From assembly GCF_037039395.1 (NCBI RefSeq), contig NZ_CP146242.1:2035001-2099000 (forward strand): a stretch of DNA of 64,000 bases, in the 5' to 3' direction. Positions 1 to 7,108 of this stretch are shown here, piece after piece. Under the pieces are notes generated by a model. The model made no database searches, was not told the origin of the DNA, and worked only from the letters and a program-made list of their open reading frames with translations. Origin of the DNA: Agrobacterium vitis. Lineage in GTDB: Bacteria; Pseudomonadota; Alphaproteobacteria; Rhizobiales; Rhizobiaceae. Numbering within the stretch: position 1 is the stretch's first letter; the number at the start of each line of letters is the position of its first letter. The position numbers were made by a program, and so were the translations under genes.

Positions 1-439
1 TATCATCTACAAGAACTACTGCCATGTCGGCATGGCCGTTGGCACCGACAAGGGCCTGGTCGTTCCTGTTATCCGCGATGCCGATCAGATGTCGATTTCG
101 GAAGTCGAAAAGGATCTCGGTCGTCTTGCCAAGGCTGCCCGTGATGGTTCGCTGTCGATGGCCGACATGCAGGGCGGCACGTTCACCATTACCAATGGCG
201 GTGTTTACGGTTCGCTGATGTCCTCGCCGATCCTCAATGCGCCGCAGTCCGGTATCTTGGGCATGCATAAGATCCAGGATCGTCCCGTTGTAGTCGGTGG
301 CCAGATCGTGATCCGCCCGATGATGTATCTGGCGCTGTCCTACGACCACCGGATTGTTGACGGCAAGGAAGCCGTGACCTTCCTCGTGCGCGTCAAGGAA
401 AGCCTGGAAGATCCGGAACGTTTGGTTCTCGATCTCTAA
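1..439 (+). CDS. sucB: Dihydrolipoyl succinyltransferase (2-oxoglutarate dehydrogenase E2), 3' part
   Basis: The gene is cut by the window edge; the reading frame is open from base 2 and ends at TAA. The visible 145 or so residues are the end of the acyltransferase catalytic domain of a 2-oxo-acid dehydrogenase E2. The catalytic signature SYDHRIVDG is present near the end (the His and Asp of DHRxxDG), as are the core segments GTFTITNGG and [11 protein letters not shown]2 transfers the succinyl group from lipoamide to CoA in the TCA cycle. The choice of succinyl rather than acetyl transferase rests on the C-terminal type (ending ERLVLDL) and on lpdA 1.3 kb downstream, the usual sucA-sucB-lpdA neighbourhood of Rhizobiaceae. 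The lipoyl and E3-binding domains lie outside the window. Confidence 0.9.
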   Translation, partial: IIYKNYCHVGMAVGTDKGLVVPVIRDADQMSISEVEKDLGRLAKAARDGSLSMADMQGGTFTITNGGVYGSLMSSPILNAPQSGILGMHKIQDRPVVVGGQIVIRPMMYLALSYDHRIVDGKEAVTFLVRVKESLEDPERLVLDL

Positions 440-453
440 AATTGGCAGAATAT

Positions 454-483
454 GTCTTCCACCGCCGGTAGGCGAAGGAAGAC
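454..483 (+). terminator. Stem-loop after sucB, possible terminator
   Basis: A 7-bp outer stem (GTCTTCC at 454-460 with GGAAGAC at 477-483) encloses an inner CGCC/GGCG stem with a GGTA loop. It starts 15 nt after the sucB stop. No U-tract follows, so it could equally be a 3'-end stabilising hairpin. Confidence 0.35.
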
Positions 484-552
484 GGAAATTGCTTTGAAAA
501 GCGTAGCGGCATTCCATTTGGAATGGTGTTGACCAAAAAAGTGAGCCTGATC

Positions 553-966
553 ATGCAGCCAACTTTTCTTGCCGCTTCGCCTTTTTTGCCACTGATTGGT
601 ATCAGTGTGATCCTGTTGATCGTCCACATCATGCTGCAAGGTATGACGGCGACCAAGGAACTCGGGACGAACTGGAATGCCGGGCCGAGGGATGACGACA
701 GGAAACCGACCGGTCAGCTCGCGGGCCGTGCGGCGCGGGCCTCCACGAATTTCCGCGAGACCTATCCGGGGTTCATTGCGCTTGCATTCGGCCTCATTCT
801 GGCTGGTGATCCGCATGGGTTCGGCCTGATCGGTGCCTGGGTATGGCTGGTATGCCGGATTATTTATATTCCGCTTTATCTGGCGGGAGTTCCCTATATC
901 CGGTCTCTGGTATGGGTGGGCTCGATGGCAGGTCTGGTGGCAATGCTATTGGTTCTGTTATTTTAA
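553..966 (+). CDS. MAPEG-family integral membrane protein
   Basis: About 137 residues with four hydrophobic segments: near residues 6-28, 67-85, 87-107 and 113-135. The soluble loop after the first segment holds a conserved-looking TKELGTNWNAGPRD stretch, and a second motif RASTNFRETYPGF precedes the second segment. This layout matches small bacterial MAPEG proteins (relatives of membrane glutathione transferases), but the bacterial members are poorly characterised and the substrate is unknown. In-frame starts exist at 523 (ATG), 541 (GTG) and 553 (ATG); I chose 553 because the protein then begins right before the first membrane segment, as family members do. None has a strong ribosome binding site. 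It sits between sucB and a LysE exporter, all on the same strand. Confidence 0.65.
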   Translation: MQPTFLAASPFLPLIGISVILLIVHIMLQGMTATKELGTNWNAGPRDDDRKPTGQLAGRAARASTNFRETYPGFIALAFGLILAGDPHGFGLIGAWVWLVCRIIYIPLYLAGVPYIRSLVWVGSMAGLVAMLLVLLF

Positions 967-999
967 GCGGCGGCTGATGGCGCGGAGTGAGGAAAGTCG

Positions 1000-1641
1000 A
1001 TGCATCCCTATCTGTTTGAACTCGCATCCCTGATGGCTATTTTCGCCTTCGCCATCGTCTCTCCCGGCGCTGATCTGGCCATGGTGATGCGCCAATCCCT
1101 GGTACATGGACGGCGTGAAGCGATCATTACCAGTTTCGGTGTCGGTTCGTCGCTGATGTTTCATGTGACCTACACCATTCTCGGTCTCGGCCTGATCATT
1201 TCCCAGTCGATCTACATGTTCAATATCGTCAAATGGTGTGGTGTCGCCTATCTGCTTTACATCGGTGTGAAGTCTTTGCGGGCGGGTAAATCCGACATGA
1301 CGGCGCAGCCGAGCGTGGAGGCGGGGGATCATAAACGCCAGTCGATCTCCAAGTCCTTCTTTCTCGGTTTTGCAGCCAATGCGCTCAATCCGAAACCGGT
1401 GTTTTTCTTCCTGTCGATCTTCTCAACGGTGGTCAGCATTCACACGCCGATCGCGGTTAAGTTCGGCTATGGCCTTGTCATGGCAACCTGCCTGATTACC
1501 TGGTTTGTCGGCGTCAGTATTTTCATGACGACGCCGAAAATGCGTGCGGCCTTTTCACGCGCCAGCCAATGGATCGACCGCATCAGCGGCGCAGTCTTCA
1601 TTGTGCTTGGTTTGAAGCTTGCGACGGAAAAGGCCAGTTAA
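1000..1641 (+). CDS. LysE/RhtB-family amino-acid exporter
   Basis: 213 residues, a normal length for the family, with about six membrane segments. The N-terminal segment contains the family signature region SPGADLAMVMRQSLVHGRR (the P-G-P/A-D type motif after the first helix), followed by GVGSSLMFHVTYTILGLGLI and a conserved FLGFAANALNPKPVFFFLSIF stretch around residues 120-140. LysE/RhtB proteins export amino acids such as lysine, arginine, threonine or homoserine at the inner membrane; the substrate cannot be read from sequence. It begins 33 nt after the MAPEG gene with GAGG-type sequence upstream, and lpdA follows 110 nt downstream. Its position inside the 2-oxoglutarate dehydrogenase region is a gene-order feature rather than a functional clue. 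Confidence 0.85.
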   Translation: MHPYLFELASLMAIFAFAIVSPGADLAMVMRQSLVHGRREAIITSFGVGSSLMFHVTYTILGLGLIISQSIYMFNIVKWCGVAYLLYIGVKSLRAGKSDMTAQPSVEAGDHKRQSISKSFFLGFAANALNPKPVFFFLSIFSTVVSIHTPIAVKFGYGLVMATCLITWFVGVSIFMTTPKMRAAFSRASQWIDRISGAVFIVLGLKLATEKAS

Positions 1642-1751
1642 TGTGAGCGCTTTGCGCTTGTCTCATGCGGGCCTTGGCCCTGTCTGTTCGTGATTTTGCC
1701 GGTACCCACAATGACGGGGCGGCATAACGTTTGATGTGAAGGAATGATTGA

Positions 1752-3158
1752 ATGGCATATGATCTTGTTGTCATCGGTAGCGGCCCCGGCGGTTATGTCT
1801 GCGCGATCAAGGCTGCCCAGCTTGGAATGAAGGTGGCTGTTGTCGAAAAGCGTGCCACCTATGGCGGCACCTGCCTCAATATCGGCTGCATTCCATCGAA
1901 AGCCCTGCTGCATGCGTCCGAAATGTTCCACCATGCCGCCCATGGCATGGCTGAGCTCGGCGTGGATGTCAGCGCGCCGGTGCTGAACCTGCCGAAGATG
2001 ATGGCGCACAAGGATGCGACCGTGAAAGCCAATGTCGAAGGTGTGTCCTTCCTGTTCAAGAAGAACAAGATCGATGGCGTCATCGGCACGGGCAAAATCG
2101 TTGCTGCCGGCAAGGTCTCCGTCACCAATGACAAGGGCGAAGAACAGATTATTGAGACCAAGAACATCGTCATCGCCACTGGCTCGGATGTGGCTGGCAT
2201 TCCCGGCGTTGCCGTGGATATCGACGAGAAGATCATCGTCTCCTCCACCGGCGGCATTGCGCTCGACAAGGTGCCGGGCAAGATGATCGTGGTTGGCGGC
2301 GGCGTGATCGGCCTTGAGCTTGGCTCGGTCTGGGCGCGTCTGGGTGCCAAGGTCACGGTGGTCGAATATCTCGACACCATTCTCGGCGGCATGGACGGCG
2401 AAGTGTCCAAGCAGTTCCAGCGCATGCTGGTTAAGCAGGGCATGGAATTCAACCTCGGCGCCAAGGTGACCGCCGTTGAAAAGACCGGCACAGGTGCCAA
2501 GGTGACCTTTGAGCCTGCCAAGGGCGGCGAAGCCACCGTGCTGGAAGCCGATGTCGTGTTGATCGCCACGGGCCGCAAGCCTTACACCACCGGCCTTGGG
2601 CTGGAAGCTGTTGGTGTTGCGCTCGATAACCGTGGCCGCGTCGAAATCGACAACCACTTCCAGACCAATGTTGCCGGCATTTACGCTATTGGTGACGTCG
2701 TCAAGGGACCGATGCTGGCGCATAAGGCCGAAGACGAAGGCGTGGCGCTGGCTGAAATCCTCTCCGGTCAGCATGGTCATGTGAATTACGATGTCATTCC
2801 CGGCGTGGTCTACACCCAGCCGGAAGTCGCTTCTGTCGGCAAGACGGAAGAAGAGCTGAAGGCCGCAGGCGTCGCCTACAAGGTCGGCAAATTCCCCTTC
2901 ACCGCCAATGGCCGCGCCCGCGCCATGCAGGCGACGGACGGTTTCGTCAAGGTTCTCGCCGATAAGGAAAGCGACCGGGTGCTTGGCGTTCACATCATCG
3001 GCCTTGGGGCTGGTGAAATGATCCATGAAGCGGCTGTGTTGATGGAATTCGGCGGCTCTTCGGAAGACCTCGGTCGCACCTGCCATGCGCATCCGACCAT
3101 GTCGGAAGCCGTGAAGGAAGCAGCAATGGCCACCTTCGCCAAGCCGATCCACATGTGA
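1752..3158 (+). CDS. lpdA: Dihydrolipoyl dehydrogenase (E3)
   Basis: 468 residues, full length for an E3 flavoprotein. It reoxidises dihydrolipoamide of 2-oxo-acid dehydrogenase complexes with NAD+. Visible motifs: the FAD-binding GSGPGGYVCAIKAAQ near residue 9; the redox-active disulfide pair C41 and C46 in GGTCLNIGCIPSK; the NAD-binding GGGVIGLELGSVW near 180; the second FAD motif YAIGDVVKGPMLAHKAEDEG near 310; and the C-terminal HAHPTMSEAVKEA holding the catalytic His and Glu of the dimer partner. The start ATG follows a GAAGGA ribosome binding site. Given sucB upstream, this is the E3 most likely to serve 2-oxoglutarate dehydrogenase. A strong terminator follows it. Confidence 0.96.
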   Translation: MAYDLVVIGSGPGGYVCAIKAAQLGMKVAVVEKRATYGGTCLNIGCIPSKALLHASEMFHHAAHGMAELGVDVSAPVLNLPKMMAHKDATVKANVEGVSFLFKKNKIDGVIGTGKIVAAGKVSVTNDKGEEQIIETKNIVIATGSDVAGIPGVAVDIDEKIIVSSTGGIALDKVPGKMIVVGGGVIGLELGSVWARLGAKVTVVEYLDTILGGMDGEVSKQFQRMLVKQGMEFNLGAKVTAVEKTGTGAKVTFEPAKGGEATVLEADVVLIATGRKPYTTGLGLEAVGVALDNRGRVEIDNHFQTNVAGIYAIGDVVKGPMLAHKAEDEGVALAEILSGQHGHVNYDVIPGVVYTQPEVASVGKTEEELKAAGVAYKVGKFPFTANGRARAMQATDGFVKVLADKESDRVLGVHIIGLGAGEMIHEAAVLMEFGGSSEDLGRTCHAHPTMSEAVKEAAMATFAKPIHM

Positions 3159-3216
3159 TCTGCGCTCTTTTTTAAAAGAAGAGAGAAGTCGGTTATTATC
3201 GTTTTGCAATCTTAAG

Positions 3217-3249
3217 AGCCGTGGCTTGATGTTCAAGCCACGGCTTTTC
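3217..3249 (+). terminator. Rho-independent terminator of lpdA
   Basis: A perfect 12-bp stem (3217-3228 with 3234-3245, AGCCGTGGCTTG/CAAGCCACGGCT) with a 5-nt loop is followed by TTTTCT. It lies between two convergent genes and may also help end the minus-strand transcript. Confidence 0.85.
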
Positions 3250-3254
3250 TGATT

Positions 3255-4385
3255 TTATTGCAGGGCCGTCAGGGTGAAGCCCTGAGCGCGCAGCAATTCG
3301 ACCAGACCTTTTTCGCCCGGCAGATGTAAGGCGCCGACCGCCATGAAGATCTTGCCCTGGTTGAGATGCGGCCCAGCGCGCTCTGCCATCACCATGTTGC
3401 GGTCGATCACGATCCGCTGGTCGAAATCGGTATGGCCGTCAGGTTTGGCGGTCTTGGCATCCGGTGCAACCGCTTGCAGCATCGGCATGATCTCGCCGAC
3501 CTCGCCTTTCAGGTAAAGGGAGATCATGGTTTCATTGACGTCATTGATCTTGTCACCAAGCTCGACGGCCTCGATCAGCGATTGTAAATGAAAAGCCATC
3601 GGCAGGTCATTCATTGCGGCCAATTGTTCGGCATAGGTTTCCAGTCCGACCACCCGCTTGCCGGCCTTGGCGGCATTTTCGGCAATCTGCTTGTCGAGGA
3701 AGGACTGTCCTTCGGCTTTGCGGGCCTTTTCGCAGGCCGGAAGTGCCACGAAAGCCGCGAGAATCCAGGGCTTCATCCTGTTGACAGCGGTGAGCGACAG
3801 ACCCCGTTGTTTCAACCCGGCTTCCAGCGTTGCCGTCTGCTCAGGTGTCAGGCGGCTGGTAATTGTTGTGCCATCGGTAAACATCGACAGTTCGGGCTTT
3901 GCCAGAAGCGCGAGGCCAGCCTTCTTGTCGTCGAGGACCTCATCGGATTCGACGATAATGGTATCGGCTGCCGCCGCGGCGTCCGGCGCGCCTTTCGGCA
4001 TTGTCAGCACGCGCGGGTCGGCGACATGCATGGTGCCAAGCAGGAAGGACGGTGCAATGCCGGGCTTTTCGATCTTCCAGAAAATCGAATGGCCATTCGC
4101 AACCTTGGCCGCTTCGGCCTCCAGCGCTTGATAGGCTTTCGGGTCCTTTTGCTGCAAATCCGGCAGGAGGTCGCGTCCGGTGCAGGAGAGGTCCTCGGCC
4201 CTGACAAAGCTCGATGACACGATAGCCGCAATCAGCAGCGTCAGGAGCAGCAGGGGCAGGGCCATGACGATGGCCAAGGCGCGTTCAGTCCACCGGGGGG
4301 CAGTCCAGCGGGGGCCAGCCAAGCGGAGGGGAGCCCAGCCGAAAACGCTTATGTTTATCGCTGACATGTTCTTGGCTTTAAACAT
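3255..4385 (-). CDS. TraB/GumN family protein, probably membrane-anchored
   Basis: About 376 residues from the ATG at 4385. Hydrophobic residues around 45-70 form a signal anchor or signal peptide, and the remainder looks extracytoplasmic. Family marks are the FLLGTMHVADPR segment, with the conserved G-x-x-H of the TraB/PrgY/GumN fold, and the C-terminal MAVGALHLPGEKGLVELLRAQGF. Related bacterial proteins are annotated GumN or polysaccharide biosynthesis protein, and the fold is related to the Tiki metalloprotease group; no function is established here. The open frame extends upstream to 4568, but that would overlap xerC. The ATG at 4385 has AGCAGG just upstream, and 4367 is an alternative. 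It overlaps no gene with this start and lies 94 nt downstream of xerC on the same strand. Confidence 0.75.
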   Translation of the reverse strand: MFKAKNMSAINISVFGWAPLRLAGPRWTAPRWTERALAIVMALPLLLLTLLIAAIVSSSFVRAEDLSCTGRDLLPDLQQKDPKAYQALEAEAAKVANGHSIFWKIEKPGIAPSFLLGTMHVADPRVLTMPKGAPDAAAAADTIIVESDEVLDDKKAGLALLAKPELSMFTDGTTITSRLTPEQTATLEAGLKQRGLSLTAVNRMKPWILAAFVALPACEKARKAEGQSFLDKQIAENAAKAGKRVVGLETYAEQLAAMNDLPMAFHLQSLIEAVELGDKINDVNETMISLYLKGEVGEIMPMLQAVAPDAKTAKPDGHTDFDQRIVIDRNMVMAERAGPHLNQGKIFMAVGALHLPGEKGLVELLRAQGFTLTALQ

Positions 4386-4479
4386 CCTGCCTGCTTTCTG
4401 AGGTCCATCTGGACGCGTCTGCCCGGCGACGCCGGTTGCGTTTTGCCGAACCCTATTTGCCAAATTTAAACATTTGGTA

Positions 4480-5415
4480 TCACGCGCGGGGATGCGCCCG
4501 GTCATACACATCCAGCAGCCGTGCCGAATCCACGCCGGTATAGATCTGGGTGGTGGAAAGGCTGGCATGGCCGAGCAATTCCTGAATGGTGCGCAGGTCG
4601 CCGCCCCCGCTCAGCAGATGCGTGGCAAAGGAATGGCGCAATGCGTGCGGTGTTGCTGTATCCGGCAGCCCGAGTGCCGAGCGCAACCGCTGCATTTCCC
4701 GCTGGATGATGCCTTGCTGCAATTTCCCGCCGCGCGCACCGCGAAACAGCGGCTCTGCGGCTGGCAGGTGATAGGGGCAGAGGCTTTGATAGGTTTCAAC
4801 CGCTTGCCGCACGATAGGCAAGAGCGGCACGAGCCGGGTCTTGTTGCCCTTGCCGGTCACCCGCAGCGTGGTCGTCGTGGCGACGATATCGGCGGGTGTC
4901 AGGTTCAGCGCTTCGGAAATGCGCAGGCCGCAGCCATAGAGCAAAGCAAAAACCGCTGCGTCCCGCGCCGCGATCCAAGGCTCCTCGTTCAATTGTGTTT
5001 CCGCGGCCACCACCGTCAAAGCCTGGGCGGCACTGAGCGGCTTGGGCAGCGATTTCGGCTGCTTGGGTGAACGGATGGCACCGGCACCGGCAGCATTGAC
5101 CAGGCCCTTGCGCTCCAGATAGCGCAACAGAGACCTGACACCGGCGAGATGGCGTCCGAGCGAGCGCGCGCCAGCACCTTCCTTGCGGCGCGACGACAAA
5201 AATGCGCGCAGGTCGGAAGGCCGTAACGCCTTGATGTCATCGATTGACGGAGGACCGCCGAAATAACCGGTCAGAAATCCGAGAAACTGACGGGTATCGC
5301 GTTCATAGGCGGTCAACGTATGCTCGGCGAGCCGTCTTTGTCCAGAAAGGCTCGCAAGCCAGTTCTGGCGTTCCGCCATCAGGTCGGGGGCGGCAATCAA
5401 CAGCAGTTCTGTCAC
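4480..5415 (-). CDS. xerC: Tyrosine recombinase XerC
   Basis: 311 residues from a GTG at 5415, which has GAAGG seven bases upstream; this is the normal length for XerC. XerC with XerD resolves chromosome dimers at dif during division. The N-terminal SAM-like core-binding domain covers roughly residues 15-100. The catalytic domain shows all active-site residues: the first Arg in GCGLRISEAL, the Lys in GKGNKTRLVPL, HxxR in HALRHSFATHLL, and the His and nucleophilic Tyr in LLGHASLSTTQIYTGVD close to the C-terminus. The frame is open as far as 5526, but the longer N-terminus is unlike XerC. It is transcribed divergently from the chemoreceptor gene that starts at 5774. Confidence 0.93.
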   Translation of the reverse strand: MTELLLIAAPDLMAERQNWLASLSGQRRLAEHTLTAYERDTRQFLGFLTGYFGGPPSIDDIKALRPSDLRAFLSSRRKEGAGARSLGRHLAGVRSLLRYLERKGLVNAAGAGAIRSPKQPKSLPKPLSAAQALTVVAAETQLNEEPWIAARDAAVFALLYGCGLRISEALNLTPADIVATTTTLRVTGKGNKTRLVPLLPIVRQAVETYQSLCPYHLPAAEPLFRGARGGKLQQGIIQREMQRLRSALGLPDTATPHALRHSFATHLLSGGGDLRTIQELLGHASLSTTQIYTGVDSARLLDVYDRAHPRA

Positions 5416-5773
5416 GGCAGGGCCTTCGTGATTGATCGTCTCATACAATGCGTCTGTCTTGGGTGCCTGGCTTGGTCTTAAGCAGTTCAGGGATCGCACA
5501 CCAAAGCCATCCTGTCGGAGAGCCATTAGGAAAGGATTAACCGGCGCGCCTAAGTCACCGGACCGATGCGATGTATGCCAAGGCGTGTATTGGCAGTATT
5601 AAATAATACTTTCAGTTTATGTTGGTTTAGCAATCGTCAAAATCGATTCTATACTTTGGTTTTATACTGTCGATATTCAGGGGTAATTTTGAATCTATTA
5701 ATATTCAGAATATCTAAATGGTAGCCAATCTGGAGATCTTGCGGGAAGATCTCGGCTGGCGAAAGAAACCAAT
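5416..5773. promoter_or_regulatory. Divergent intergenic region between xerC and the IS-split chemoreceptor gene
   Basis: 358 bases, AT-rich between about 5590 and 5730, without a convincing gene. It should contain the xerC promoter (minus strand) and the native promoter of the chemoreceptor gene whose start codon is at 5774. I see several TATA-like hexamers (for example around 5650-5670) but no promoter pair I would defend. Confidence 0.4.
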
Positions 5774-5781
5774 ATGCAGTT
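5774..5781 (+). pseudogene. Native 5' end of the chemoreceptor gene, cut off by the IS element
   Basis: The eight bases ATGCAGTT are the start codon, codon 2 and two thirds of codon 3 of the chemoreceptor gene. Joining 5781 directly to 7096, which removes the IS element and one copy of the AGTT duplication, gives an uninterrupted frame reading [15 protein letters not shown] into the receptor. A modest GAAAG lies eight bases before the ATG. With the element in place this start is followed by IS sequence and is non-productive. Confidence 0.8.
5778..5781. repeat. Target-site duplication, left copy (AGTT)
   Basis: The four bases AGTT directly abut the left inverted repeat and recur at 7092-7095 directly abutting the right one. 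Removing one copy restores the reading frame of the interrupted receptor gene, which independently supports a 4-bp duplication. Confidence 0.8.
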
Positions 5782-5790
5782 GGACACCTC
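5782..5790. repeat. Left terminal inverted repeat of the IS element
   Basis: GGACACCTC; it matches the complement of 7083-7091 exactly. Counting the neighbouring T at 5781 the match is ten bases, but that T belongs to the AGTT target duplication. Confidence 0.85.
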
Positions 5791-5923
5791 GATTTACCGG
5801 TCGCAGTTGGCAAGATGGTGCCGTGGATGTATTTCCGCGATGAACTCGCGCGGATGATCGCCCATTTTTTGTGATGATTGCCGCATCTGCGGCATGCATT
5901 TCGGCCTTCCGGCCAGCTGCGCG

Positions 5924-7036
5924 TTATGCGGTCCGTGGTTTTCCAGTCAGCCAGACATAGCGAAGCATGTTGTAGGTGATATTGGCCATGCCGATCTTCA
6001 CCCTCGCTCGGCTGATTCCGATGGTGCGCACGAAGAGCTTCATCTTGTCCTTCTGCCGCGCAAAGACATGTTCGATGGCGGAGCGGACCTTCGAACGACG
6101 GCCGTTGGCGCGCGACATCGCCTCCGGCATGGGTTTGCCCTTTGGCTTCTTCTGATGGATGTCGGACTTTAGGCCATTGTCCTGCAACCATTCCTCGTTG
6201 GTCTTGGAGCGATAGGCCGTATCGGCCCAGACCGTCGACGCGGTATTGTCTTTGGTCACTACGTTTCGAAGCTGGGCTCCGTCATGGGCGCTCGCACTCG
6301 TCACCGTCCATCCCCGGATAAAGCCATGGGCTCGGTCGATGCCTGCATGGTTTTTGTAACCAAACATTGGAATGGCAATATCGTGCTGGCCAGTCGTCGT
6401 CGACGTCGGCGTCTCCGTTGGCCGTTTCGCCTTGGAATACTTCACTGTCCATCGCGCGTCGCGGTCCTTCTGGGCCAGCCTGGCGGGTTTATCCTTCCAG
6501 TCCTCAGGGATTTCGCCGGCCTTGATCGCGTCTTTCTCGTCCTGGCTGTTATGTTGCTTGGGAGCCTGGATGATCGTGGCGTCAACGATCTGCCCGCCTT
6601 TGGCCAGATATCCGGAACGTGAGAGATGCTTGTCGAAACGGGCAAACAGATTATCAATGGCACCTGCACGCACCAAACTCTCTCGGAACAGCCAGATCGT
6701 CTTGGCATCCGGCACCTTCTGCGAAAGGGAAAGGCCAAGGAAACGCATAAACGACAGCCGGTCCTGGATAACAAACTCCGCTTGGTCGTCGGAGAGATTA
6801 TAAAGCGCTTGCAGCACCAGGATTTTAAACATCAGAACCGACGGAAATGGTGGACGTCCACCCTTCGATCCGTCGGACCGCTTCAGCGCCTTCGCTAAAG
6901 GTTTTTCAAATATCGCCCATGGAATGATGCTGTTGAGCTTCTCCAGCGGATCGCCGACGGCACTCAGCCGTTCGTAACGATCATCCAAATCCCAAAAGCC
7001 CGGTTGCCCACGCATCATCCGCTCCCAGAAAATCAC
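5924..7036 (-). CDS. IS5-family DDE transposase
   Basis: 370 residues with no frameshift or internal stop. It catalyses cut-and-paste or copy transposition of the surrounding element. The N-terminal part (RYERLSAVGDPLEKLN, then GRPPFPSVLMFKILVLQALYNLSD) is the typical IS5 N-terminal domain. The catalytic triad is visible as Asp in GGQIVDATIIQAPKQ, Asp in VWADTAYRSKTNEEWL and Glu in RSAIEHVFARQKDKM. Other ATG codons at 7018 and 7015 would give a protein starting MMRGQPGFWDLDD, which also occurs in relatives. It reads towards xerC and opposite to the receptor gene it interrupts. Confidence 0.92.
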   Translation of the reverse strand: MIFWERMMRGQPGFWDLDDRYERLSAVGDPLEKLNSIIPWAIFEKPLAKALKRSDGSKGGRPPFPSVLMFKILVLQALYNLSDDQAEFVIQDRLSFMRFLGLSLSQKVPDAKTIWLFRESLVRAGAIDNLFARFDKHLSRSGYLAKGGQIVDATIIQAPKQHNSQDEKDAIKAGEIPEDWKDKPARLAQKDRDARWTVKYSKAKRPTETPTSTTTGQHDIAIPMFGYKNHAGIDRAHGFIRGWTVTSASAHDGAQLRNVVTKDNTASTVWADTAYRSKTNEEWLQDNGLKSDIHQKKPKGKPMPEAMSRANGRRSKVRSAIEHVFARQKDKMKLFVRTIGISRARVKIGMANITYNMLRYVWLTGKPRTA

Positions 7037-7082
7037 ACTGGCCGGATTGAATCATGAAACGCGGAAAATGGGGAGGTTTTTA

Positions 7083-7091
7083 GAGGTGTCC
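7083..7091. repeat. Right terminal inverted repeat of the IS element
   Basis: GAGGTGTCC, the exact complement of the left end. It sits 47 bp upstream of the transposase start, leaving room for a short promoter. Confidence 0.85.
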
Positions 7092-7095
7092 AGTT
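7092..7095. repeat. Target-site duplication, right copy (AGTT)
   Basis: Direct repeat of 5778-5781. The receptor reading frame resumes at 7096, completing codon 3 (TT from the left flank plus T). Confidence 0.8.
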
Positions 7096-7108
7096 TAAGT
7101 CCATACAA

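Larger units (their letters stand above)
5782..7091 (-). mobile_element. IS5-family-like insertion sequence, 1310 bp
   Basis: The element is bounded by terminal inverted repeats GGACACCTC (5782-5790, and as the complement at 7083-7091). Similarity continues imperfectly inward: an ACC follows after a further 5 nt at both ends. It is flanked by AGTT direct repeats. It carries one complete transposase gene on the minus strand and a 141-bp non-coding left end. Perfect inner nine-base ends, an intact transposase and an undecayed target duplication suggest a recent insertion. The transposase places it in the IS5 family by its DDE spacing and sequence style; the subgroup and the named element were not determined. 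Confidence 0.88.

Noticed and set aside
1638..3236. 532-codon minus-strand frame opposite lpdA
   Set aside because: Long antisense frame caused by high-GC codon bias of lpdA; translation is His/Asp/Gly-rich with no domains.
3588..4217. 209-codon plus-strand frame opposite the TraB/GumN gene
   Set aside because: Antisense shadow of a recognisable gene; Cys/Arg/Gly-rich translation without family features.
5649..6191. 180-codon minus-strand frame spanning the IS left end and flank
   Set aside because: It crosses the IS boundary, overlaps the transposase in another frame, and its composition is that of a shadow frame.
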